Source: Campylobacterales bacterium
GTDB lineage: Bacteria > Campylobacterota > Campylobacteria > Campylobacterales > Sulfurimonadaceae
Reading direction: 5' to 3'
DNA: 64,000 bases
Assembly (NCBI GenBank): GCA_026390165.1
Contig: JAPLGM010000024.1
Span: forward strand, 1-64,000
Shown here: piece after piece, positions 6,077-15,107 of the stretch
Layout: each line of letters opens with the position of its first letter
Numbering within the stretch: position 1 is the stretch's first letter
Notes under the pieces: generated by a model
Databases searched by the model: none
Told to the model about the DNA's origin: nothing
What the model saw: the letters and a program-made list of their open reading frames with translations, nothing else
Made by a program: the position numbers and the translations under genes

Positions 6077-8905
6077 CTATGCGATTCTTAAAAAATTTGG
6101 AAATGGTGCTTTAAACTCATCGGTCATCAATTTTAATGTCACCATATCAACGTTGCCATCATTGTTCCAGCGGAGTTGATGTAGCCAACCATTCAACATT
6201 CGTACAAGTTCAACGGCTCGTTCATCTTGATGCAACATCACTACAAATGAAAGAGGCATACTTTTAACACGATGTAATCGTATTAATATCTCAAAAAATC
6301 TGCACAAATCTTTGAAAGTGTGTTGATCCATTTCCTGTGCAGGATCATCCAAAACAATAGCCGCATGTTGAAATCTTCCAAAAGTCAAATATCTCGTAAA
6401 AAACCATGCTAATCCTAAAACATGAATTTCTGCTCCGTTAAGTATATAGTGTGCCAAACGTTTACGATCATCACTATCAACTATGTCAACAGTTACGGTT
6501 GATTGTTTATTTTTCAAGTCAGCATCAAGTTGAACTTTCCCTTGATATTGCCATGGTGCTGGTGTTAATGATTGCGCAATTTCCATCCATAATAATTGAT
6601 AAGTTGATGGTAAGTGTTCATCAATAATATGCATTATTTCTTCATTAATGACTTTTTCAACTTGTGCCCAAGCCCTTTCTTGTTCAAAATTTTCTTTAAT
6701 ACTAATGATTTCATGTTCAATCTTTTTTGCCATTTCTATTGACATTGCATTAACTTCATCTTCGTTATATATTTTTTCATTTATCGGTTGACGTAATTGA
6801 ACAATCTGTATTATCTCTTTAAGAAGTATTGTATTTGATTCTGATGAAAGGTAATCACTAAAAGATATATCATTGGGAATTAGCCAAAGTAGCTTTTCTT
6901 GAAGTTCAATCTGTCTTTCAGATGAAAGTGGGTTTGGCATTTCACCCAAACTAAGTAATTCTGAATCCAATAGTTTAATTTTATCGCTGAGTGTTTTATA
7001 TTCATCTCGGAGAGTATTCTGTTCACTTTGACTTTGCTGCAATAACAATGATATAGCCTGAGAAGCACCTTGACGATTTGTTAAATCAGATCCACAAGAA
7101 GGACATTCGTTAGGGGATTCTTCATTCCATGCATGCGTATTCATGAAAATTTGAACCGTTTGAATATGTTCAACCCTAGCTTTTAGTCGTTGTCCATTTT
7201 TTATAACTTTTTCTCGCTCTTTTGAGAGTTCATTGCGTTGCGTTTTAAGCTCAATAATATGGGAAGAATCTTTATCTACTAAAGATGTTTGGGCACAAAG
7301 CCACTGCGACCATTTTTCAATGTCTGCAACTAAATAATGATCAAATAGCATCGCATACTTATTTACTGAATTGTAAAATTCATGATTTTTCGATAATAGC
7401 TTCCCCTTATTTGATAAAAGTTCTACCAGTATATGTTGTTTTTGGTCTTCACTAACACCAATTAGTTTTTTTACATAAATCTCTTTTTGCGTAGAAAATT
7501 CATTCCATTCACTCTTAAATATTTGTGCAGCCATAAAAAATGGATGTTCTGACAACTGATAATTTGAAAGCCAATTTAAAAAAGATGATGGAACTGTAAA
7601 TACTTGATTGAGATATGAATCAATGACTTTTTGAGATGCTGTGTCAATCTTCTTAACTTGAGCATTAATTCCATAAAGTCTTAAATATTTTTTTTGAGTT
7701 TCACGTACTTGGCTATATCTTGATGTAATAAATTCTTGCAACGCCATTGCCAAGGTTGATGATTGTCCAACAATAATGTTACCAAGCTCACTTCTAGGCA
7801 TTTTAGTAAACTCACCAGTTTGTTCTTGTGATAGAAGCGTGCCAGAAATCATATTTAGCCGTTTTGAACTTTCGTATATATCATGCTCACTGTCAATATG
7901 ATGATAATTTGTATTGATGCTGATAGAAGGTGTATTATGTTTATTAATTGAAAAAAGATACTCCTCTTTGTAAGCATTCTTTCTATTGTGGTTAGGATCT
8001 TCCAAATAAGTTTTGTACCGTTTCGATGTATTACCAAGTCCAAATGATAATGCTTCAAATATACTACTTTTTCCTGTACCATTTGGACCATGAATGATTG
8101 ATGCTGTAACAGATTTTTCGTTATTTTCATCACCCAGTGGAATATCGAGAGTATTGATATTACGAAAGTTATTTACAGAAATATTTTTATAAGTTTTAGC
8201 TGTATCAATAGGTTTTTCAGATACTTCTTCAGTTAGCTCTTCTTTTTCAATAAATGTACTAATTTCATTAAATATTTGCTCATGTAGTTGATTATCAAGC
8301 TTACTTGTTAGATTTTCTTTAGCCTGTTGTACTGCAAGTTTTATTTTACTATTGGCACTTGACCATTTTTCGATATCGTCATATTTATCTTTTGAAAGTA
8401 TTGCACGTGTTTGAAGTAGTAATCTTGGAAATCGATGCTTTTCAAGCGCATTTTGAATTTCACTTTGTTTGTAGATAATGGCATCAATAGGCACTTCTTC
8501 AATTTGTGAACTCTCTCTCCGAATATCTGCAACTTGCTTTACCCAATCATCTAAATCTTTTTGCTCAACATACCAGTGTAGTATTATATTCCACATACCG
8601 TTGGCATCTGCAAATTTTGGTGAGTATTCAAACAAAAGTTTAGAGCGATAACTAAGTGCTTTAGCAATTTGAATATTTAATTTTTGCGAATTGTAAGGGA
8701 GAATAAAAAGACATACTCCAATTTCAGGATCTATTACCACTCCACCATCTTGTTGTAGTGTTGTCGTTTTTAAGTGTTCATCAACCCAAAGCCAAGTTGG
8801 TTTTGTTTGTGCTTGCTCCAAAGTCTCACAAAATGAAAAAGAATCATCATAAAGATTCTGATAACTCTTTGTAAGATATGTTCTTATTGTCTCAATTTGA
8901 TTCAT
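6077..8905 (-). CDS. SMC/Rad50-like ATPase with extra N-terminal domain, putative defence protein
   Basis: The start is the ATG at 8903-8905, which overlaps the sir2 stop codon as ATGA; a frame extending to 8950 lies inside sir2. The 942 residues have an unrecognised N-terminal domain (about 1-240), then an ABC/SMC head beginning YKNISVNNFRNINTL. Walker A is GPNGTGKSS (about 272-280), followed by long coiled-coil arms, a Rad50-type zinc hook CPSCGS (about 600), and a C-terminal head with Walker B AIVLDDPAQEMD (about 850). SMC-like ATPases with zinc hooks act as DNA-end or replication-structure sensors in Lamassu and related anti-phage systems. The coupling to a SIR2 protein makes a sensor role likely. 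Composition is strongly AT-rich relative to sbcCD. Function is inferred from architecture. Confidence 0.8.
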   Translation of the reverse strand: MNQIETIRTYLTKSYQNLYDDSFSFCETLEQAQTKPTWLWVDEHLKTTTLQQDGGVVIDPEIGVCLFILPYNSQKLNIQIAKALSYRSKLLFEYSPKFADANGMWNIILHWYVEQKDLDDWVKQVADIRRESSQIEEVPIDAIIYKQSEIQNALEKHRFPRLLLQTRAILSKDKYDDIEKWSSANSKIKLAVQQAKENLTSKLDNQLHEQIFNEISTFIEKEELTEEVSEKPIDTAKTYKNISVNNFRNINTLDIPLGDENNEKSVTASIIHGPNGTGKSSIFEALSFGLGNTSKRYKTYLEDPNHNRKNAYKEEYLFSINKHNTPSISINTNYHHIDSEHDIYESSKRLNMISGTLLSQEQTGEFTKMPRSELGNIIVGQSSTLAMALQEFITSRYSQVRETQKKYLRLYGINAQVKKIDTASQKVIDSYLNQVFTVPSSFLNWLSNYQLSEHPFFMAAQIFKSEWNEFSTQKEIYVKKLIGVSEDQKQHILVELLSNKGKLLSKNHEFYNSVNKYAMLFDHYLVADIEKWSQWLCAQTSLVDKDSSHIIELKTQRNELSKEREKVIKNGQRLKARVEHIQTVQIFMNTHAWNEESPNECPSCGSDLTNRQGASQAISLLLQQSQSEQNTLRDEYKTLSDKIKLLDSELLSLGEMPNPLSSERQIELQEKLLWLIPNDISFSDYLSSESNTILLKEIIQIVQLRQPINEKIYNEDEVNAMSIEMAKKIEHEIISIKENFEQERAWAQVEKVINEEIMHIIDEHLPSTYQLLWMEIAQSLTPAPWQYQGKVQLDADLKNKQSTVTVDIVDSDDRKRLAHYILNGAEIHVLGLAWFFTRYLTFGRFQHAAIVLDDPAQEMDQHTFKDLCRFFEILIRLHRVKSMPLSFVVMLHQDERAVELVRMLNGWLHQLRWNNDGNVDMVTLKLMTDEFKAPFPNFLRIA

Positions 8906-10476
8906 ATGATGTCCTCGTAGTCTATAAGATTGTTTGTGCTTTCCCAACAAAAACCTTTACGTACAAACTGGGGTTTTGTGAAAATTTGCTTCATAGAGTA
9001 TTGTAGTAATAAAGTATTTGATGAGCATTGAAGAGAAGTGTGTGTTATGGGCATAAGAGCAATGCGTGTGATGTATGCTGCTTTTTCTTCAATCATTTTA
9101 ACAAGAGGTTTTATTACATGTAATGTTGAGAATGTTGCATTTGGTAGAGGAATTACTAATCGACTATTTTCATAATCCCAAAGTCCTCCTGGAAATGTTG
9201 AGAAATCCCAATTTGTTTTTGAGTTTTGAATGTGATGGAAAATTGTGGCTGCCATTTCCATATCAATACGAAGAGTGCCTACAATACCGTCATACGGTAC
9301 ATGAACATCCTGTTTTTCTAATCGAATGTCAAACGAGTTGAAAGCTCTGACCGTTAAGTGTTCTGTACGCCAACACAAACGAACCCATGCGGGTAAAAAA
9401 TCATCTGCCCAAGAGATATGTGCATTCTTTGCATTTCCCAAATCACATTGACTAAGAACATTTTGAATTGTTTTCCACTCATTACTTCCTTCATCTGTAT
9501 TGTTTAATAATTGTTTTAAAGAATATTTTGTTTGTAATGCCAAGAAGAGGTTATCTGTGGAAAAATCTTTATCTATTGAAAAATGCGTATCATCTTGTTG
9601 TAAACCGTAATGTTCACAAATGATTTGATGCCCTTTATCATTAAATTGTGGATCAACAATAGAAAGATGTTCTATTTCTGCTTGAATAGATACCATTTTA
9701 TTTCCTATTTTATTATGCATATATTTTTCTGGAAGGCTCCATCCAACTACAATAACTGGATGTATTAAACTTGTATGCATCAAACTAAGAAAAGTGCTTC
9801 CAGGCTCAGTGGTAATCCATGGTTTGATTAATGATAGCTCTTCTTCTCCTATCATAAAACGATCAGCAATTTTTTTTGATTCTGTAGGATTACTCGTTTG
9901 TAGCTCTTGAGCTTTTTTCATAGCATGTAAACAACCATGAGGTTTATAAACTTTAAAAAATCCATCTGTAGGAGTAGCAGTCAGATCATCATGTGTGATT
10001 ATGGTGTCGAAAAGTGTATTCCAAGGCTGTTTTATTGCATCTTTTCGTCCGCGTGTAAATCCAACAGCCTCAAAAGCCGATTCTAAAACAGTATCCCAGT
10101 TATAGCTCCATATTTCATGAAGCAAGTTTTCTCTAGCAAAACGGGCAACAACTCTATGTCGTGGTGTTGTGCCTCTTAGAGGTAGCCCAACTTTAGCAAA
10201 CCATTTTGGATTATTGATAATCCCCATATTTTGAACAAGAACTAATTTGTCTTGATCTGGAATATGTTTCAAGACAATATCTGCATATTTATATGGATCA
10301 GGTTCTGTCAATAGCTCATCGTCTTCAATAGGTAAATTGTTTGTAACCAGTTCTAATGATTTTTTTAACTCGTTTGCCATAGGCACTAAACCGTATGACA
10401 TACCTGCACCAATCATTAATACAGCTTTTTCTTCTCTTGAAGTAAATTTTTCAAATTGATGCGGTACATTTGCCAT
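8902..10476 (-). CDS. SIR2-like domain protein, putative NAD-degrading effector
   Basis: The 524 residues carry SIR2-family marks in order. These are the nucleotide-binding GAGMS (about 23-27), SYNWDTVLE (TxNxD-type motif, about 123), KPHGCLH with the catalytic His (about 177), VVGWSLPE (about 240) and LSIVDPQF. The C-terminal 200 residues are unassigned. Stand-alone SIR2 domains in bacterial defence systems (Thoeris ThsA, DSR, SIR2-HerA and others) cleave NAD+ on infection to stop phage replication. The overlap with the SMC-ATPase gene (ATGA) suggests a two-protein system of sensor and effector. It starts directly after a relic of the sbcC 3' end. The domain call is strong; defence activity is inferred. 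Confidence 0.82.
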   Translation of the reverse strand: MANVPHQFEKFTSREEKAVLMIGAGMSYGLVPMANELKKSLELVTNNLPIEDDELLTEPDPYKYADIVLKHIPDQDKLVLVQNMGIINNPKWFAKVGLPLRGTTPRHRVVARFARENLLHEIWSYNWDTVLESAFEAVGFTRGRKDAIKQPWNTLFDTIITHDDLTATPTDGFFKVYKPHGCLHAMKKAQELQTSNPTESKKIADRFMIGEEELSLIKPWITTEPGSTFLSLMHTSLIHPVIVVGWSLPEKYMHNKIGNKMVSIQAEIEHLSIVDPQFNDKGHQIICEHYGLQQDDTHFSIDKDFSTDNLFLALQTKYSLKQLLNNTDEGSNEWKTIQNVLSQCDLGNAKNAHISWADDFLPAWVRLCWRTEHLTVRAFNSFDIRLEKQDVHVPYDGIVGTLRIDMEMAATIFHHIQNSKTNWDFSTFPGGLWDYENSRLVIPLPNATFSTLHVIKPLVKMIEEKAAYITRIALMPITHTSLQCSSNTLLLQYSMKQIFTKPQFVRKGFCWESTNNLIDYEDII

Positions 10477-10611
10477 TTATAACTCCACCACTCTCTCAAA
10501 CATCACCTTAATCTCCGTTTCATGAGAGATCAAAAATATTTGCCGATACGATTCGCTGATCGTGTGAAACGCTTCCATGATTTGGATGCGTCGTTCCTCG
10601 TTTGGATGCAT
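10477..10611 (-). pseudogene. duplicated 3' end of sbcC (44-codon relic)
   Basis: Read on the minus strand this stretch encodes RRIQIMEAFHTISESYRQ, then FLISHETEIKVMF and ERVVEL-stop, almost the same as the C-terminus of the intact SbcC at 11620-13977. Over 120 bases (10480-10599 against 11623-11742) I count about nine mismatches. Upstream of that the match stops abruptly. The relic's TAA stop (10477-10479) abuts the sir2 ATG at 10476. An ATG at 10609-10611 is in frame, so a 44-residue peptide could be made, but a full protein cannot. It shows that sir2-smc once sat directly behind a complete sbcC. Confidence 0.9.
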
Positions 10612-10618
10612 AAACACC

Positions 10619-11608
10619 TTACCCCTCCACCAACATATTGACGATCAATCGTATCACCGTATCTTTTTGATTAGGGATACTCTTGGCGGTCATGAGAGCC
10701 AGTGCTACGAGGGCGTTGTCGTTGATTTTGAGTTCACCGTTTGGTTTGTAGCGTGCGCGATTTTTGTCCAAAAACAGGATGAATAAAAAAGCGCCAATCC
10801 GTTTGTTACCGTCGTTGAACGGGTGGTCTTTGATGATGTAGTAGAGGAGATGTGCTGCTTTTTCTTCGACGCTTGGGATGAGGTCGTCACCGCCGAAAGT
10901 TTGGTAGATGTTTCGGATAATCCCCTCGAATTCGTTCGCCTTTTCCCGTCCGAAGAGGTCGCTGGCTTCGGCTTTGCGGAGGAGTTCGTGTTTAAGCATT
11001 GCTATTGCCGCTTTGGCCTCATCAGCGTCGAGGATAAAGCGTTGATCGCGTGCGAGACGGTATTCGGGAAGAGAATCTTCGTCATACCCTTGCAGTAGTG
11101 ACCATGTACGCGAGTAGTTTAAGATAATATCGAGCATCCCTTTGGCTTCGTCTAATCCGATTTCACTCTGTTGTATCGTAGAACGTAATAGCTCCATTGT
11201 TTGAGTGAGTTCGTTCAGCCCTTTTTGGGCTAATCGCTTTTGGTTGAGGGTGTAGCCTTTGACGATGTGATCTTTGAGAATTTTCGTTGCCCAGATACGA
11301 AACTGGGTTCCGCGTGCCGATTTGACCCGATAGCCGACTGATATTATAATGTCGAGATTGTAGTAGATCACATCGTAAGTTTTACCATCATTGGCAGTTG
11401 TCCGGAATTTCCGGACAACTCCTTCCTTGCTTAGTTCTCCCTCTTTGAAAATATTGTTGATATGTTCGGATATCGTTTTTTTACTCTTGTCAAAAAGCTG
11501 TTCCATCTGTTTCTGACTCAGCCAAACCGTTTCATCTTTCAGTTCAACGTCCAACCCGATTGTTCCGTCACCACTTTGAAAGATTATGACATTCTGCTGT
11601 TCTTCCAT
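10619..11608 (-). CDS. RhuM-Fic/Doc fusion protein
   Basis: The product is 329 residues from the ATG at 11606-11608, which follows a strong AAGGAGG; an upstream ATG at 11621-11623 overlaps the sbcC stop and would add five residues. The N-terminal part (about 1-120: TVWLSQKQMEQLFDKSKKTISEHI, then IYYNLDIIISVGYRVKS) is the RhuM domain found in virulence-associated and phage-linked proteins. The C-terminal part is a Fic/Doc fold with HPFNDGNKRIGAF (about 256-268), closer to the Doc motif HxFxDxNKR than to canonical Fic. Fic/Doc proteins transfer nucleotides or phosphate to target proteins. No antitoxin gene is beside it. It sits between sbcC and the sbcC relic, evidently an inserted passenger. 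Confidence 0.85.
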   Translation of the reverse strand: MEEQQNVIIFQSGDGTIGLDVELKDETVWLSQKQMEQLFDKSKKTISEHINNIFKEGELSKEGVVRKFRTTANDGKTYDVIYYNLDIIISVGYRVKSARGTQFRIWATKILKDHIVKGYTLNQKRLAQKGLNELTQTMELLRSTIQQSEIGLDEAKGMLDIILNYSRTWSLLQGYDEDSLPEYRLARDQRFILDADEAKAAIAMLKHELLRKAEASDLFGREKANEFEGIIRNIYQTFGGDDLIPSVEEKAAHLLYYIIKDHPFNDGNKRIGAFLFILFLDKNRARYKPNGELKINDNALVALALMTAKSIPNQKDTVIRLIVNMLVEG

Positions 11609-11619
11609 TATTTCCTCCT

Positions 11620-13977
11620 TCATAATTCCACCACTCTCTCAAACATCTCTTTAATCTCCGTTTCATGAGAGATCAGAAAGATTTGCCGATACGATTCGCT
11701 GATGGTGTGAAACGCCTCCATGATCTGGATGCGCCGTTGCTCATCTTGGGAGCCGAATACCTCGTCGAATGCTAAAAACCCGATATTGCCGCCGCCGCTG
11801 AGTTCCCCCAACGTTTTGCTGATGGCGATGCGCAGTACGAGGTTAGCGAGATCGATCTCTCCGCCGCTGAACCGCTCGATAGGGTAGCGTTCGCCGTTGT
11901 CGTAGATGTAGAAGTCAAACTCGGGGCTTACCTCGATGTGTTGATAGCGTCCACGGGTGATACGGCTGTACATCTCGCTGGCAACTTCTCCGATACGGGG
12001 GGCGACGCGGGCGTTGATGTGGGTTTTGAATTCGGACATTACTGCTTTGAGTTTCTCGTAGTCGGCTTGGTCGTTTTCTCTGGTTTTGAGAGCGGTGCGA
12101 TTGGTCTCATCCCGTTTGATCTCTTTGTCGATGGCTTCGATGTCGCGGCGGATGTTGGTCTGTTCTAGTAGGGCGGTATTGAGTTCTACCCCTTTGGCAT
12201 CTTTTTCCGTTTCGGCGGTTTTGACATGAAGGGTCGCGTCGGTGTGATTTTTCTCGCTGTAACTCTCCTCTGCAATGATTTTCTGCTGTGAAGTGATGCT
12301 TTGGGTGTCGGTTTGTATCTGTTCTCGTAGCTTTTGTGCGGCGGTCGTTTTGGTGGGGATGGTAGCGATGAGGGCTTCGAGTGCGATAAGGGTATCGACT
12401 TGGGGTTTGAGGGTGTCGCGCTCGCCTTTTAGGGTTGTGTGCACTTTCTCATCATAGAGTATTGTCCCAAGCTGTGCAAGGGCGGCTTTGTTCGCTAACC
12501 CCCGTGTTTCGACTTCTTGGAACCGCTCTTGCGCTTTGATGAGGTCTTGGGTTTTACTCAGGAGGAGGGCGATGTGTTTGTCGGTGGTGTTTTTAGACGC
12601 TTCGGCTTCGATTAGGACTTTTTGCTGAGAGACTTTTTGGTCATTAAGGGTGGTGAGACGATTTTGTGTCTCGTCGATTTGCTTTTGGTAGATGTCGATG
12701 ATCTCATGATGAAGCGAGGAGAGGACGGTGTCGTAGTTTTCCAGTAAGGGGCGGGTACAGATAGGGCAGGGGGATTGGGTTCCAAGCTCGGTTATCTTTT
12801 CTACTTTTGCCTGCACGTTTGCGATATTAGTGCGGTTGGCGGTGATCTGGGCGGTGGCGTTGGTGATGTACTCGGTTAGCGTCTCAAACGATGTTTTAAC
12901 GGTGGTGAAATGATTTTGCTCGTGCACCAATTGGGCTTTGAGAGTTTCGAGAGGTTCGATCTCTTTGGAGAGTTGTGCTACCTCCTCTTTGCGTACGGTG
13001 TAGCTTTTGCGAAGCTCTTCTTGCTCTTTCTCTAATCCCTCTTTTTTCAGATAGGAGGCTTTGAGGCTCTCTTGCTCTAGGAGCGATTTTTCGAGAACCT
13101 CGAACCGTGTTTTCAAAGGGAGCTGTGCCGTGTAATGGCTCTGTTGTGAGTGAAGGCTTTTTAGCTCTTCATCGAGGGTGGTGAGCTGTTTTTGTTGCAG
13201 TGCGAGGGCTTGTTGGAGTTTATCGAGCTGTTGAAGTTTCTTTTGCCACTCCTCTTTGCTTTTTTGGTGAGCATCAAGAGCTATTTTCGCGCTCTCGTAG
13301 ACAGTTTTTAGGGCGGTGGCTTCGTCGTTCAGCTGTTGGATGCGCTTATCGAGGGTGAGGGCGGTTTCGGTTTTTATTTTCAGATCATCACGGTGCTGTT
13401 TAAGGATGTCGTCACTCAGCAGATACGCCGAAGCACTTTTGAGTTCGCGGTTGAGCTCCCGTAACTCCTCACGGATCATCTCCTCGATCTTGTCGATCTT
13501 CTCCAGTCCCAATAGACGGCGCATCATCGTTTTTCGTTCATCATTCTTCATGGAGCTTAGTGCCGTCAGCTCTTTTTGGGAGGCGAATACGGTGTGTAAA
13601 AATGCCTCTTTCCCCATCCCCAATAGCTTGGTGACCGAGTTGCTCACCTCTTTGGCTCCCGTAGCGAGAGCACGCTCCCCCTCTTTAAGCGAGGCGTAGG
13701 CGGTGAGGGCTTTGCCCCGAAACTCACGAATCACCGTGTAGCTTTTATCGTCGATGGCGAAGTTCAGCTCAACTTTTACGCTCCCTGTGCTTCCTGCTGT
13801 GGGGATCAGCTCTTTGGAGCCTTTGTACTCTCCGTAGAGGGCGAAAAAGACGCCGTCAAAGATTGTTGATTTCCCCCGTCCATTTCGTCCGAGGATGCCA
13901 CATAGACCGCTTTCGAATTCGATCTTATAGTCAGCATAGCGTTTGAAGTTTTGGAGTGTAAGAGATTCAAGCGTCAC
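11620..13977 (-). CDS. sbcC: SbcC-like Rad50 nuclease subunit
   Basis: The 785 residues show the full SMC/Rad50 layout. Walker A is GRNGRGKST (about 32-40), followed by coiled coil and a zinc hook CPICTRP (about 402). Returning coiled coil leads to an ABC signature FSGGEIDLAN (about 695), Walker B LAFDEVFGSQDE (about 734), and the H-loop FLISHE. SbcC with SbcD opens hairpins and trims double-strand ends in an ATP-dependent manner. It is shorter than E. coli SbcC (about 1050) because the arms are short, which is common. The start overlaps sbcD by 11 bases. The last 40 codons are duplicated at 10477-10611. Confidence 0.92.
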   Translation of the reverse strand: MTLESLTLQNFKRYADYKIEFESGLCGILGRNGRGKSTIFDGVFFALYGEYKGSKELIPTAGSTGSVKVELNFAIDDKSYTVIREFRGKALTAYASLKEGERALATGAKEVSNSVTKLLGMGKEAFLHTVFASQKELTALSSMKNDERKTMMRRLLGLEKIDKIEEMIREELRELNRELKSASAYLLSDDILKQHRDDLKIKTETALTLDKRIQQLNDEATALKTVYESAKIALDAHQKSKEEWQKKLQQLDKLQQALALQQKQLTTLDEELKSLHSQQSHYTAQLPLKTRFEVLEKSLLEQESLKASYLKKEGLEKEQEELRKSYTVRKEEVAQLSKEIEPLETLKAQLVHEQNHFTTVKTSFETLTEYITNATAQITANRTNIANVQAKVEKITELGTQSPCPICTRPLLENYDTVLSSLHHEIIDIYQKQIDETQNRLTTLNDQKVSQQKVLIEAEASKNTTDKHIALLLSKTQDLIKAQERFQEVETRGLANKAALAQLGTILYDEKVHTTLKGERDTLKPQVDTLIALEALIATIPTKTTAAQKLREQIQTDTQSITSQQKIIAEESYSEKNHTDATLHVKTAETEKDAKGVELNTALLEQTNIRRDIEAIDKEIKRDETNRTALKTRENDQADYEKLKAVMSEFKTHINARVAPRIGEVASEMYSRITRGRYQHIEVSPEFDFYIYDNGERYPIERFSGGEIDLANLVLRIAISKTLGELSGGGNIGFLAFDEVFGSQDEQRRIQIMEAFHTISESYRQIFLISHETEIKEMFERVVEL

Positions 13978-15097
13978 GGGTCACCTCGTCATAGCGTGCA
14001 AATAAGGTTGCGACTTTGGAGCCAAGGCGTGTGTATTCCTCTGCCGTTGTGCTTTGCTCTTCCAAGAATGCCCCGAAATATTCTTGTAACGATGCGGCAT
14101 TGACCGATTCTGTTGCGGCGGAGGAAACGCTATGTCGGAACTTGCGCTGGATTTGGACATTGAGGGCGGTGGGGAAACACCCCTCGATATCGTGGTTGGC
14201 AATGTCGATCGACTGGGTGGCACTGAGGTTTTCGAGGGTGATGGAAAGCAGTGCGCCTTCAATCTCCAAGGATGAACCAAGTGAGCGCAACTCATCGAAA
14301 ATATCCTCTGAGGTTTGGGCATCAACACGGATACGGTGGCTTGGGCGCAGAGTGATGGGATGAAACGCAACATCAAGGGTCTCTCCCAATGTGATGAGGG
14401 CGTATCCCTTCTCATTACGGGCATCACCGCTACTGGTACGCTCTGTTGATCCGGCATAATAGACGTTGGGGTGTTTGCCAACACTTCCGAAGCTGTGCCA
14501 GTGTCCGAGGGCGACGTAATCCATCTGTTCAAAAAGAGGCTCTTTCTCTTTGGGGTAGACCCGTTCGCCGTACTCCTCCATCATAAACTGAGCGCCAACG
14601 GAGCAGTGGAGGAGCATGATATTGCGCTTATCTGCCTCCACTGACGTTTCGCAGTGCTCAATCGCCGCAAAATTTGCCTCTTCGTCGTTGATGTGGGGGA
14701 TACAGTGAAAATTTATAGTCTCAAATATTACTTTCTCATACGCCTCTTCAAATACGGGATGGATATGATCGAGTGTCCGAAGTGCGGCGAGTATAGGGGA
14801 AGCTGAACGGGTGCGCGGTGTCGAGTGGTTCCCTGCGATAATGACTGTTTCGATGTGTGCGACACTGAGCCGTTTGAGCTGGCTAAGGCAGAAACTAATA
14901 GCACGGTTGGAGGGGTGAGGGCGGTGGAAGAGATCCCCAGTGTGAATAACATAATCGGGCTTTATTTCGACAATAGCATCGATCACTTGGGTAAAAGCGT
15001 CGTAAAAATCGGCTTCACGCTGATTGACTCCTGCGTCATTAACGATCTCTAAATCGTTAAAACCTAGATGGGTGTCGGAGAAATGAATAATTGTCAA
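13967..15097 (-). CDS. sbcD: SbcD-like Mre11 nuclease subunit
   Basis: The 376-residue calcineurin-type phosphoesterase has the Mre11/SbcD metal motifs in order. They are FSDTHLGF (about 6-13), HTGDLFHRPHP (about 52-62), AGNHSTPR (about 90-97), LLHCSV (about 162) and GHWH (about 198). It supplies the Mn-dependent 3'-5' exonuclease and endonuclease activity of the SbcCD complex. It is the first gene of the minus-strand block, coupled to sbcC by an 11-base overlap. Its start faces the divergent promoter of the siroheme gene 146 bases away. Confidence 0.92.
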   Translation of the reverse strand: MTIIHFSDTHLGFNDLEIVNDAGVNQREADFYDAFTQVIDAIVEIKPDYVIHTGDLFHRPHPSNRAISFCLSQLKRLSVAHIETVIIAGNHSTPRTRSASPILAALRTLDHIHPVFEEAYEKVIFETINFHCIPHINDEEANFAAIEHCETSVEADKRNIMLLHCSVGAQFMMEEYGERVYPKEKEPLFEQMDYVALGHWHSFGSVGKHPNVYYAGSTERTSSGDARNEKGYALITLGETLDVAFHPITLRPSHRIRVDAQTSEDIFDELRSLGSSLEIEGALLSITLENLSATQSIDIANHDIEGCFPTALNVQIQRKFRHSVSSAATESVNAASLQEYFGAFLEEQSTTAEEYTRLGSKVATLFARYDEVTRDA

Positions 15098-15107
15098 CGA
15101 ATACCTT

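Noticed and set aside
10823-11098. Antitoxin candidate opposite the RhuM-Fic gene
   Set aside because: A 91-codon frame exists on the other strand but it is an antisense shadow with no antitoxin-like features.
13316-13699. Plus-strand frame opposite sbcC
   Set aside because: Ser/Arg/Leu-rich translation typical of an antisense shadow of coiled-coil coding sequence; no ribosome-binding site.
13981-14532. 183-codon alternative frame within sbcD
   Set aside because: It lies inside the sbcD coding region in another frame, with Pro/Ser-rich composition and no recognisable domain.
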